In this document: one piece after another, positions 51,979 to 59,325 of the stretch
How the letters are laid out: every line of letters begins with the position of its first letter
Numbering within the stretch: the first letter of the stretch is position 1
Assembly (NCBI GenBank): GCA_017459705.1
Contig: JAFUCJ010000003.1
Span: 111,590-175,589, forward strand
Direction: 5' to 3'
Source of the DNA: Candidatus Saccharimonadota bacterium
GTDB taxonomy: Bacteria; Patescibacteriota; Saccharimonadia; Saccharimonadales; Saccharimonadaceae
Length of the DNA: 64,000 bases
Notes under the pieces: model-generated
Told to the model about the DNA's origin: nothing
The model's database searches: none
What the model saw: the letters and a program-made list of their open reading frames with translations, nothing else
Program-made: the position numbers and the translations under genes

Positions 51979-52790
51979 ACTGGCTATCCGAAATGTTATC
52001 ATATACTTTTATGCAACGCGCCCTTGTTGTAGGACTTCTTATCTCCATTTGTGCGGCGCTTGTGGGCGTATCGCTCGTGCTTCGCAAAAACTCCATGATC
52101 GGCGACGGTTTATCGCACACGACGTTCGGCGCTTTTGCCATCGCAACAGTGCTCAACTTTGCACCGCTCTGGTTTGCCATACCAATTGTCGTCATCGCGT
52201 CATTTTTCATCTTAAAACTCAGCAATAGCAAAAAAGCCAATGGCGATGCGCTCATCGCACTACTTTCTGCTTCGAGCCTAGCAATTGGCGTCATGGCAAT
52301 TTCGCTCACAAAAGGCGTAAATATCGACCTGAATAGTTACCTCTTCGGGAGTATATTGTCAATCGGGTGGAGCGACGTTTGGCTCAGCCTAATCCTAACG
52401 ATTGTAGTCGTCTTACTGTACATATTTGCGCATAATCGCATTTTTGCGATAACTTTTGACGAGGATTTTGCAAAAGCAATCGGGATAAAAACCAACGTTT
52501 ATGATGCGATTTTTGCGATAATTTGTTCACTCGTCATCGTGTTTGGCATGAGGCTACTCGGCGCACTTCTGATTTCCAGCCTAATTATTTTTCCAACTCT
52601 TATTGCCATGCAGTTTTCAAAATCATTTGGGCGCGTAGTAATATGCTCAGTTCTGATTTCAGTAATCAATTTCGTTTTAGGTCTAGCAATATCTTACTTA
52701 ATTGCTTCCCCGACCGGCGCGACGGTAGTCATAGTCAACCTAGTAGTTCTCATCGTCACGCATATCATTCGCCGAATGATACAGATATAG
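51975..52790 (+). CDS. Metal ABC transporter permease (ABC-3 family)
   Basis: 271 aa with about eight hydrophobic segments. It begins MNWLSEMLSYTFMQRALVVGLLISICAALVGVSLVLRKNSMIGDGLSHTTFGAFA, the classic ABC-3 (ZnuB/MntB) start, with GIKTNVYDAIFAIICSLVIVFGMRLLGALLISSLIIFP near residue 172. Overlaps the ATP-binding gene by four bases. No ribosome-binding site of its own is needed. Confidence 0.93.
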   Translation: MNWLSEMLSYTFMQRALVVGLLISICAALVGVSLVLRKNSMIGDGLSHTTFGAFAIATVLNFAPLWFAIPIVVIASFFILKLSNSKKANGDALIALLSASSLAIGVMAISLTKGVNIDLNSYLFGSILSIGWSDVWLSLILTIVVVLLYIFAHNRIFAITFDEDFAKAIGIKTNVYDAIFAIICSLVIVFGMRLLGALLISSLIIFPTLIAMQFSKSFGRVVICSVLISVINFVLGLAISYLIASPTGATVVIVNLVVLIVTHIIRRMIQI

Positions 52791-52867
52791 CTAAACCATT
52801 CACGCTCCGGTTGCCTAAAAGATTTAATAACGAGCAAGACAGGATTCTTTTGGTAATATCCTAGAAC

Positions 52868-52935
52868 AATACAACATTACTAGAGCTGTGAGGGCTTAGA
52901 GCAATGACAACGAAGAAAATAAAAGAAATACAATG
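52868..52935 (+). repeat. Partial copy R0 of the accessory-region repeat
   Basis: Contains the right-hand segment shared with R2 and R3: GGCTTA-x-A-CAATGACA and GAAAATAAAAGAAATACAAT-type blocks (here 52891-52938). The left, coding-like half is absent. It follows znuB-type permease and precedes a surface-protein gene end. Confidence 0.6.
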
Positions 52936-52983
52936 TCAACGGCATAGATAAGCGTTGGCTGCTCCGAAAAGCCAAAGTAAGAG

Positions 52984-54309
52984 CTATTGTCCTTTTTTGA
53001 TTTTTCCTGAGACTATGTACAGCGCAACAACAGAGCCAAGTATTATGACGGCTACACCAATAATACTTTCCTTTGCACCACTAATTTCAGGAGTAAAGAA
53101 GCCTGAATCAGGAGCTTTTGCGACAGTACGATAAGCGATTGCATAGTTCGAGAATCCGTCTGTAGCAAAGCTAACGGTATTTGTAGCTGCATCATAAATT
53201 CCTGAAATGAGTTCGTATGTACCGTCATGTTTTTCGTGAACAATGACAACATCGTTGCCGTCTACACCTTCGGCTAATTTTAGACTAATGTTAGCGTCAG
53301 CAGATAATTGCGTAAGATTATTGCTCCAGACATCCGTATCGTCGTTTACGCCTTTATAAAAGACTTGTTGCATATCTAAATCAAGATAATCGGCAATTTC
53401 ATACCCAGAAGCAGTTTCAGCAAATTTGGCAACTTGCTCGGCAGATGGAGCAAAATCATTGACCGAAAGAACACCAGTACCGGCGTCAATTGCACCATTT
53501 GAGAGATCTAAAACTCCGCTAGCAATTGCACTTGAATATGTCTTTACTACATCGCCAGTTTTTGTGAAAGTTGCACTGAAATGTCCGTTCCCATTGGCGC
53601 TAGCAGTATCTAGAATATACTGATTAGCATCATTTTGCGGGGTAAGTGGTAAGCCGTTCATATGGACGCTAGTTAGTTGATAGCCATATTGCGGAATAAA
53701 TTCAAAGACGATAACATTGCCTTTTTCAAAATGAATAAAACCTTCCTTAGTGGCATCATCGACACAGCCAGTTGTTACGCAAGGGATAGAAGCAGAAATA
53801 TCGTTCATATTGGCATCGTTGTCATATACTTTTACGACCTTTGCAGTACCGTTCAAGATTTTTACATCATCTGGCGTATCCGGGTTAGTGTATCCTGGAT
53901 TGCTCCAGTTAATATTGTAATTTATGGAAGCAGTACCCATAATATCAATCGTATAGCTATCTGCAACAGAAAGAATATAGACATTTCTACCGTTAGGAGA
54001 AGTGATTGTCTGCGCTTCATTATTGATTTTTACCGAAGTCAGCTTCGCATTGGCAAAGAAATCTGGCTCTACGCTGACATACATGAGCATACTTTCATCC
54101 ACATTGCTGCTAATTCCCGAAGCATCAACCATAAATTCAGTGCCGATCACTTCGTCTACGCCCTCAATGCGATCACCAAAGACAACGCGTGCCTCTATAT
54201 TGGAGTTGATTTGGATATTTTTATTTGCCGCTGATGCTATATTAGTTAGCGACAAAAACGATACTAGCAGCGTAACTATCGCAACAATACAATTTGACAA
54301 TCTTTTCAT
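52984..54309 (-). CDS. Secreted, C-terminally anchored surface protein
   Basis: About 441 aa. The start at 54309 (MKRLSNC) has GAAGGAAG six bases upstream. Signal peptide near residues 1-28 (IVAIVTLLVSFLSLTNIASAA). Beta-rich modules follow, including a stretch GYQLTSVHMNGLPLTPQNDANQY like surface repeat domains, with a single cysteine pair (PCVTTGCVDD). The C-terminal end APDSGFFTPEISGAKESIIG, then a hydrophobic helix and KIKKGQ, is a sortase-signal variant (APDSG for LPxTG). Proteins of this form are displayed on the envelope; binding role unknown. Confidence 0.8.
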   Translation of the reverse strand: MKRLSNCIVAIVTLLVSFLSLTNIASAANKNIQINSNIEARVVFGDRIEGVDEVIGTEFMVDASGISSNVDESMLMYVSVEPDFFANAKLTSVKINNEAQTITSPNGRNVYILSVADSYTIDIMGTASINYNINWSNPGYTNPDTPDDVKILNGTAKVVKVYDNDANMNDISASIPCVTTGCVDDATKEGFIHFEKGNVIVFEFIPQYGYQLTSVHMNGLPLTPQNDANQYILDTASANGNGHFSATFTKTGDVVKTYSSAIASGVLDLSNGAIDAGTGVLSVNDFAPSAEQVAKFAETASGYEIADYLDLDMQQVFYKGVNDDTDVWSNNLTQLSADANISLKLAEGVDGNDVVIVHEKHDGTYELISGIYDAATNTVSFATDGFSNYAIAYRTVAKAPDSGFFTPEISGAKESIIGVAVIILGSVVALYIVSGKIKKGQ

Positions 54310-54404
54310 GGCTTCCTTCACTAGTTATATTAAATATAATCATAACATGTGTGATTTATTTTGTCAGAAATTAACATACTAATTTTCTATTTACGAACCT
54401 AGAA

Positions 54405-54672
54405 GTGAGCGACAAAAAAGAGGTCTCTTGCAGAGTAAAAAGACCTCTCGAATCACTAATTTCTGGACATTTGACCGAGAAGTCTCGGTCTGGTGAGGGG
54501 CGACCAGACATTGTTGTTCGACTTTGCGCGGTCGTGGACTGGTATATTGACCACCCCGAATACACGGCTAAGATCAAGGTTATACCTAAGAAAGACTACC
54601 CTATTCTAATGCCGTGCGAGTTCTGAGGTATACTTTTGCAGGCAAAGAGATTCGAACTTTTAAGAAATTACT
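54405..54672 (+). repeat. Accessory-region repeat R1 with conserved coding-like segment
   Basis: Has an open frame from GTG 54405 to TGA 54624-54626 (73 codons), ending IDHPEYTAKIKVIPKKDYP-x-LMPCEF. The same C-terminal text occurs in R2 and R3. After the stop comes GAGGTATACTTTTGCAGGC and AACTTTTAAGAA, also shared. Two palindromes, AGAGGTC/GACCTCT and GACCGAGA-AG-TCTCGGTC, lie in the left part. A -10 box for the next gene lies at the right. Confidence 0.75.
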
Positions 54673-54771
54673 GGAGTAAATGTAGTTCTAAATCAAGATA
54701 ATGTGTAAACATTTTATAAAATATTCATAACACAGTGTCAACGAAAGAGAATCCATGGTATAATATAAAAT

Positions 54772-55110
54772 ATGAAAACACATGAAATGAATTTGCAACC
54801 AAAATACTTCGATTTTATGAAAGAAGGGACAAAACGTATCGAGCTTCGCCTTTATGATGAAAAACGAAGCAAGATAGAGCTTGGAGATATTATTGAATTT
54901 TCTAAATCTGAAAATGATAAATTAAAAGCTGAAGTTATCGGTCTTCTCCGCTACAACTCCTTTAAGGACTTGTTTGAGGATTTCGATATTTCTATTCTCG
55001 CCGATGCTTCTATGACAAAGGAAGAGCTACTCAGTGTGCTTAGTGAGTTCTATACTCCGGAAAAACAAGCCGAATGTGGAGTTGTTGGTATTCGCTTGAA
55101 GATGCTTTAA
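54772..55110 (+). CDS. ASCH-domain protein
   Basis: 112 aa. ASCH fold text: LQPKYFDFMKEGTKRIELRLYDEKRSKIELGDIIEFSKS near residue 8 (the G-x-K-x-x-E-x-R motif) and YTPEKQAECGVVGIRL near the end. ASCH proteins bind RNA or modified bases; some are N4-acetylcytidine amidohydrolases (YqfB). TATAAT lies seven bases before the ATG, so it is leaderless. It sits directly after R1, as cargo of the repeat-bounded region, and is convergent with another ASCH-containing gene. Confidence 0.85.
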   Translation: MKTHEMNLQPKYFDFMKEGTKRIELRLYDEKRSKIELGDIIEFSKSENDKLKAEVIGLLRYNSFKDLFEDFDISILADASMTKEELLSVLSEFYTPEKQAECGVVGIRLKML

Positions 55111-55156
55111 GGATAATAAAAAAGCACCCTCGAAGAGAGCGCTTTTTGTTGAGAGA

Positions 55157-55972
55157 TTAGCCGTTGAAAACATGTTCGCGAGAGTGGTCATTGTAATAAC
55201 CGTCGGCGAGAACTTCCGTCTCAGTCCAACCATATTTTTCGATAACTTTAGCAAACTGATCCAGTTTGTAGTCAGCGATTGTAATGACTGGGCGAGTTGT
55301 TTCGAGCCACGCAAAGCATTTCTCAAGTAGTTCGGTAGCGATTCCGCACTTCTGATACTCTGGCTTTACGAAAAGCGTACTGATTTTCCGCTCTTCAGCA
55401 TCCTTTTTCAGAATTGCGACTGCCGCGATTTTATTATCGATATAGCACGTAATAATTTCGCGTTCGCCATCGAAGATACCAGGAATATACTTGCTGAAAA
55501 AGTGGTCGCAATGGTCGGGATAATCTTTGCAAATCCAGTCGGTTGCCATATAAGCTTCCGCAATAATTTTAGCGAATTTCTTGTTTTTGCCAGCTTTGAG
55601 TAAATCCGAAGCTTTATAAAACTCACGAGAAGGTTTTTCGTCTGTTTTGAACTTTAATTCAAACACATATACTCCAAGCGACTCTTTATCTTTTGAATAG
55701 ATTTCCTGAAGCGTGCGAAGCGCTCCATTAAAAGTCATACCAGGAAGTGCATGATCAACACCTTCAACCTCGAGCATCCTCTTGAAACTGTCGTAAACAG
55801 CAACCCGTTTTACGTCAAATTCATTTGGGCCGTAATTCTCGAAGGTTATAGTGTCGCCTTGACGAACCTTTTTTATCTGCGAATAACCTACGCGGATTTC
55901 AAGGCTCTTTTCTCCGCTTTTGAGCTGACGGAAATACTCTTTTTTGACTCTCCAGACGTGTTTTTTCGTCAT
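55157..55972 (-). CDS. ASCH-GNAT fusion protein
   Basis: 271 aa. Residues 1-110 are an ASCH domain (RVKKEYFRQLKSGEKSLEIRVGYSQIKKVRQGDTITFEN, same G-x-K-x-x-E-x-R motif as the neighbouring gene). Residues about 115-265 are a GNAT acetyltransferase with STLFVKPEYQKCGIATELLEKCFAWL near residue 211 as the acetyl-CoA loop. The fusion of an ASCH and a GNAT domain suggests action on acetylated or acetylatable RNA bases, but this is inference. Convergent with the ASCH gene, 46 bases apart. Confidence 0.85.
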   Translation of the reverse strand: MTKKHVWRVKKEYFRQLKSGEKSLEIRVGYSQIKKVRQGDTITFENYGPNEFDVKRVAVYDSFKRMLEVEGVDHALPGMTFNGALRTLQEIYSKDKESLGVYVFELKFKTDEKPSREFYKASDLLKAGKNKKFAKIIAEAYMATDWICKDYPDHCDHFFSKYIPGIFDGEREIITCYIDNKIAAVAILKKDAEERKISTLFVKPEYQKCGIATELLEKCFAWLETTRPVITIADYKLDQFAKVIEKYGWTETEVLADGYYNDHSREHVFNG

Positions 55973-56078
55973 CGTTAATCAACTCCTTTTAAAGATCAAT
56001 AGTAGCGATAAAAACCGCTCCATCTATTATTATGCCACAAAACTACCTAAAAATCAATATTACCGTATTGATTTATAG

Positions 56079-56421
56079 TTATCACGACAAAAAGAGTCAA
56101 ATTCTGACTCTAAGTCATCTGGTGAGGAGCGAGAAGACTACCTTATTCGGTTATGCATGGTTGTAGACTGGTGTATTGACCACCCCGAATACACTGCGAA
56201 GATCAAGGTTATACCTAAGAAAGACTATCCGGTGCTGATGCCGTGCGAGTTCTGAGGTATACTTTTGCAGGCAAAGAGATTAGGATGTCGCTTCGCTCCA
56301 TGAGGATATCGTGCTTCGTACTCCATTCGAACTTTTAAGAAAATATAGCTTTATTGGAGCCGTAGAGGCTTAAAACAATGACATTGGAGAAAATAAAAGA
56401 ATGCAATGTCAATGATATAAT
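56079..56421 (+). repeat. Accessory-region repeat R2
   Basis: Open frame from after TAG 56076-56078 to TGA 56253-56255 with VVDWCIDHPEYTAKIKV, then IPKKDYPVLMPCEF, no start codon at the left. Nucleotide differences from R1 and R3 are largely third-position. An AGAGTCA/TGACTCT hairpin lies at the left edge. The right half has GGATGTCGCTTCGCTCCAT, AACTTTTAAGAA and the GGCTTAAAACAATGACA block, then a TATAAT at 56416 that serves the next gene. Confidence 0.78.
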
Positions 56422-56466
56422 AGTAACTAGAATATTGAACAATTATATCTTTAAAAGGAGACCTTT

Positions 56467-57516
56467 ATGGCATTACAACTAACCAACGAATGGGACAAAG
56501 TATTCGAAAAAAGCGACAAAGTAAACCACAGAAAGATTTCTTTCAAAAACCATTTCGGAATTGAAATAGCAGCAGATTTATACGAACCAAAAGAAAGAAA
56601 CGGCAAGTTGCCGGCAATTGCTATTTCTGGACCATACGGTGCAGTTAAAGAGCAATCGTCTGGCCTCTACGCTCAAACCTTAGCGGAACGTGGGTTCCTG
56701 ACCTTAGCTTTCGATCCATCATTTACTGGCGAATCCGGCGGTGAAACTCGTTACATGACTTCCCCGGATTTAAATGTAGAAGATTATCAGGCCGCCGTAG
56801 ATTATTTGTCTAATCTAGACGAAGCGGACGCAGACAAACTCGCCATTATTGGTATCTGCGGTTGGGGCAGTATGGCGCTTCAGACCGCCTGCCTCGAAAC
56901 TCGCATTAAGGCCGTCATTGCTAGCACGATGTATGACATGACGCGCGTAGCTGGAAATGGTTATTTCGATGCCGATAATAATAAAGACGCACGTAAAAAT
57001 GCTCGCAAGGCAATAAATAATCAACGTACCGAAGATTATAAAAATGGCAAATATAAGCTCGCTGGTGGCGTGGTAGATCCAGTTCCAGACGATGCGCCTG
57101 AGTTCCTTCAAGATTATCACGCATATTACAAAACACCACGCGGCTACCACAAACGCAGTCTTAATTCTAATGATGGTTGGGCTGTTCAGACTAACGGTTC
57201 CCTTGCAAACACACGCATTCTAACTTACGCGAGTGAGATTGATGTGCCAGTTTTGATTATCCATGGCGAAAAGGCGCATTCGCGTTATAATAGTGAAACG
57301 GCATTCGACATGATTACGGGTGAAACCAAAACCAACGGCGTAACTCCAGAACCATATACTGGCGTCTATCCACTCGGAAACACCAAAGTCGGCAATAAAG
57401 AACTCTGCATCGTAGAGGGAGCTTCGCACGTAGATTTGTATGATAATCTTGATAAGATTCCATTTGATAAGATCGAGAGTTTCCTAAAAGAAAAGCCTCG
57501 AGGTTTAAATGAATAA
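56467..57516 (+). CDS. Alpha/beta hydrolase with GICGWGS nucleophile motif
   Basis: 349 aa. The core pattern is LPAIAISGPYGAVKEQSSGLYAQTLAERGFLTLAFDPSFTGESGG near residue 45, and the nucleophile elbow IGICGWGSMALQTA near residue 120. The elbow has Cys in place of the usual Ser, as in dienelactone-hydrolase-like and related proteins. The acid and histidine are likely in VPVLIIHGEKAHSR and EGASHVDLYD near residues 258 and 318. Substrate unknown. AAAAGGAG precedes the ATG, with a promoter in R2. Operon with the two following genes (eight-base overlap). Confidence 0.85.
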   Translation: MALQLTNEWDKVFEKSDKVNHRKISFKNHFGIEIAADLYEPKERNGKLPAIAISGPYGAVKEQSSGLYAQTLAERGFLTLAFDPSFTGESGGETRYMTSPDLNVEDYQAAVDYLSNLDEADADKLAIIGICGWGSMALQTACLETRIKAVIASTMYDMTRVAGNGYFDADNNKDARKNARKAINNQRTEDYKNGKYKLAGGVVDPVPDDAPEFLQDYHAYYKTPRGYHKRSLNSNDGWAVQTNGSLANTRILTYASEIDVPVLIIHGEKAHSRYNSETAFDMITGETKTNGVTPEPYTGVYPLGNTKVGNKELCIVEGASHVDLYDNLDKIPFDKIESFLKEKPRGLNE

Positions 57517-58000
57517 AAAGCTAGCTATCTCTATTCCAATCTTGATTGCAATAATCGTTTCAGTTGTCGTTACAACAATCATGATGAACAACAAAGAATC
57601 AGACAAAGATCCAAATCTTTCACCCGAAACAAATCAATCAATAGATGATGAGGAAATGACTATGGATAAAGTTTATATAAATATTAACAACAAGAAACTT
57701 GGAATAGATTTAGAAAATAACTCTACGACTTCAGCCTTAATAAAACTGTTGCCGCTAGAACTTTCAATGAATGACTTAAATGGCAATGAAAAATATGTAT
57801 ATTTAAATGAATCTCTACCAACAAATACTTATAGCCCGAAACATGTCGAAGCCGGTGACGTGATGCTATTTGGAGATAATTGTCTCGTAATCTTCTATGA
57901 ATCATTCGACACAAGTTATAGCTACTCAAAAATTGGGCATATTAACAATTTGCCAAGCCTAGATAATAGAAATATCTCAATAAGTATTGGCGTGGAATAA
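57509..58000 (+). CDS. Membrane-anchored cyclophilin-like-fold protein
   Basis: 163 aa. An N-terminal anchor helix (LAISIPILIAIIVSVVVTTIMM, residues 5-26) with an acidic linker is followed by the cyclophilin-like (Cyclophil_like2) pattern: INNKKLGIDLENNSTTSALIKLLPLELSM and EAGDVMLFGDNCLVIFYESFDTSYSYSKIGHI. These domains are not known to have strong isomerase activity. It overlaps the hydrolase gene by eight bases and the MmcQ-like gene follows after two bases. Confidence 0.75.
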   Translation: MNKKLAISIPILIAIIVSVVVTTIMMNNKESDKDPNLSPETNQSIDDEEMTMDKVYININNKKLGIDLENNSTTSALIKLLPLELSMNDLNGNEKYVYLNESLPTNTYSPKHVEAGDVMLFGDNCLVIFYESFDTSYSYSKIGHINNLPSLDNRNISISIGVE

Positions 58001-58002
58001 AA

Positions 58003-58377
58003 ATGAGCGAGAAAAGACAAGCGAATATAGTAGTGGAACATATTAAATCTGAATACGGAGCGAATCCAGAATTCTTATGGCCAGATCGCTATCCAGGCTA
58101 CGCAGTCTTCCGCCATGACAATAACAAGAAATGGTTTGCATTAGTAGCAACTATATCCAGCAAGAGTCTGGGGCTAAAAGAAGATAAAGCAATCGACGTT
58201 ATTAATCTTAAGTTCAATAAAAATCAGACTTATGACTTCGCCGAAACGAGTGACCATATCTTCCCGGCTTATCACATGAACAAGAACAACTGGATCACTA
58301 TTTGGCTTGATGGGACTTTACCGAACGGACTAATATTCGAACTCATTAAGAAAAGCTACTTACTCTCAGCCAAATAA
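58003..58377 (+). CDS. MmcQ/YjbR-family protein
   Basis: 124 aa. The family text NPEFLWPDRYPGYAVFRHDNNKKWFALVATI and DVINLKFNK, then FPAYHMNKNNWITIWLDGTLPNGLIFELIKKSYLL matches the MmcQ/YjbR (DUF419) fold, a CyaY-like domain with DNA-binding proposals. No cysteines or helices of note. Its stop is immediately followed in frame by the coding-like part of R3, which suggests the cargo joined the repeat at this point. Confidence 0.85.
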   Translation: MSEKRQANIVVEHIKSEYGANPEFLWPDRYPGYAVFRHDNNKKWFALVATISSKSLGLKEDKAIDVINLKFNKNQTYDFAETSDHIFPAYHMNKNNWITIWLDGTLPNGLIFELIKKSYLLSAK

Positions 58378-58690
58378 AAACACCACCTTTCAGCGGGTTC
58401 AATAATTCTTTCATTTGGCGAGGGGCGAGTAGACGTTGTTGCTCGGCTTTGCATGGTGGTGGACTGGTGTATTGACCACCCCGAATACACGGCTAAGATC
58501 AAGGTTATACCTAAGAAAGATTATCCGGCGCTGATGCCGTGCGAGTTCTGAGGTATGCATATACAGGCAAAGAGATAGGGATGTCGCTTCGCTCCATTCG
58601 AACTTTTAAGAATCTGTGGCTCTACTGGAACTGTATGGGCTTAAAACAATGACAATGAAGAAAATGAAAGAAATACAATATCAATGGTAT
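58378..58690 (+). repeat. Accessory-region repeat R3
   Basis: Open frame straight after the MmcQ stop to TGA 58549-58551 with VVARLCMVVDWCIDHPEY, then TAKIKVIPKKDYPALMPCEF. The right part shares GGATGTCGCTTCGCTCCAT, AACTTTTAAGAA, GGCTTAAAACAATGACA and AAAGAAATACAAT with R2 and R0, then a TATAAT before the next gene. Confidence 0.78.
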
Positions 58691-58719
58691 AATTATAATA
58701 AGTAAACAAAGGATCTTTT

Positions 58720-58977
58720 ATGGAACAAACTATTTGCCAAAGCTGTGCAATGCCACTAACTTCAGAAGATATGTACTCTACTGAAAAAGATGGCCGTATT
58801 AATAAAGATTATTGTAAGTGGTGCTACAAAGATGGTGAATTTGTAGATAAAGTTTCCATGGAAGAATATATCGAGATGTGCTCGAAGTTTGGCGAACAGG
58901 CCGGTATGACTAATGAACAAATGAAAGAGTATTGCGCTAAGGTTTTTCCAACTCTCAAAAGATGGAAAAAAGTGTAA
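58720..58977 (+). CDS. Small zinc-ribbon protein
   Basis: 85 aa. The zinc-binding CQSCAMPL near residue 5 and YCKWCYKDG near residue 32 are the two CxxC pairs of the putative zinc-ribbon domain (zf-ribbon_2), followed by the family helix EYIEMCSKFGEQAGMTNEQMKEY and a basic end. The role in this family is unknown. A weak ribosome-binding site is present; promoter in R3. The next frame starts one base after its stop. Confidence 0.85.
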   Translation: MEQTICQSCAMPLTSEDMYSTEKDGRINKDYCKWCYKDGEFVDKVSMEEYIEMCSKFGEQAGMTNEQMKEYCAKVFPTLKRWKKV

Positions 58978-58978
58978 T

Positions 58979-59312
58979 ATGACAAGCACCAAAGAATATC
59001 GCGATTTTATCTTAGAGCAACTGTCGGAAGCGCTGAATATTACCTACTGGCCAATGATGGGCGAGTTCTTGCTCTATTCCAATAACGTCCTATTTGGCGG
59101 CATTAAGTGCGTTATTCCAATGAGTTGTCGACATGAAACTATAGAAGAAGATATTCCGCCGATGTTAAACCGTGGGGCGAGCAACCAATCGTCCATAAAA
59201 ATGAATGCCCAGGCTGTAAATATGGCGATTTAACGCAGCATAATGGTAAGCAAGTTTATATTATGGACTGGGCGAAGAATAAGAAAATTAAATTTAATAG
59301 CTCAATAAACTA
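58979..59312 (+). pseudogene. TfoX-N-like fragment joined out of frame to other coding text
   Basis: The first 35 codons are TfoX N-terminal domain-like (SKEYxxFILEQLSEAxNITYWPMMGEFLLYSNNVLFGGI form). From about 59100 the match ends. Another frame then gives KPWGEQPIVHKNECPGCKYG and DLTQHNGKQVYIMDWAKNKK, ending at a stop at 59310-59312. The chimera indicates a frameshift plus deletion, or a join of two fragments. TfoX-like proteins are linked to competence in some bacteria. Confidence 0.65.
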
Positions 59313-59325
59313 AGGAGAATATCGC

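Noticed and set aside
54405..54626. 73-codon frame in R1 as an independent gene
   Set aside because: Only its C-terminal text is shared with R2 and R3, which lack start codons; there is no ribosome-binding site before the GTG. I treat it as part of the repeat element.
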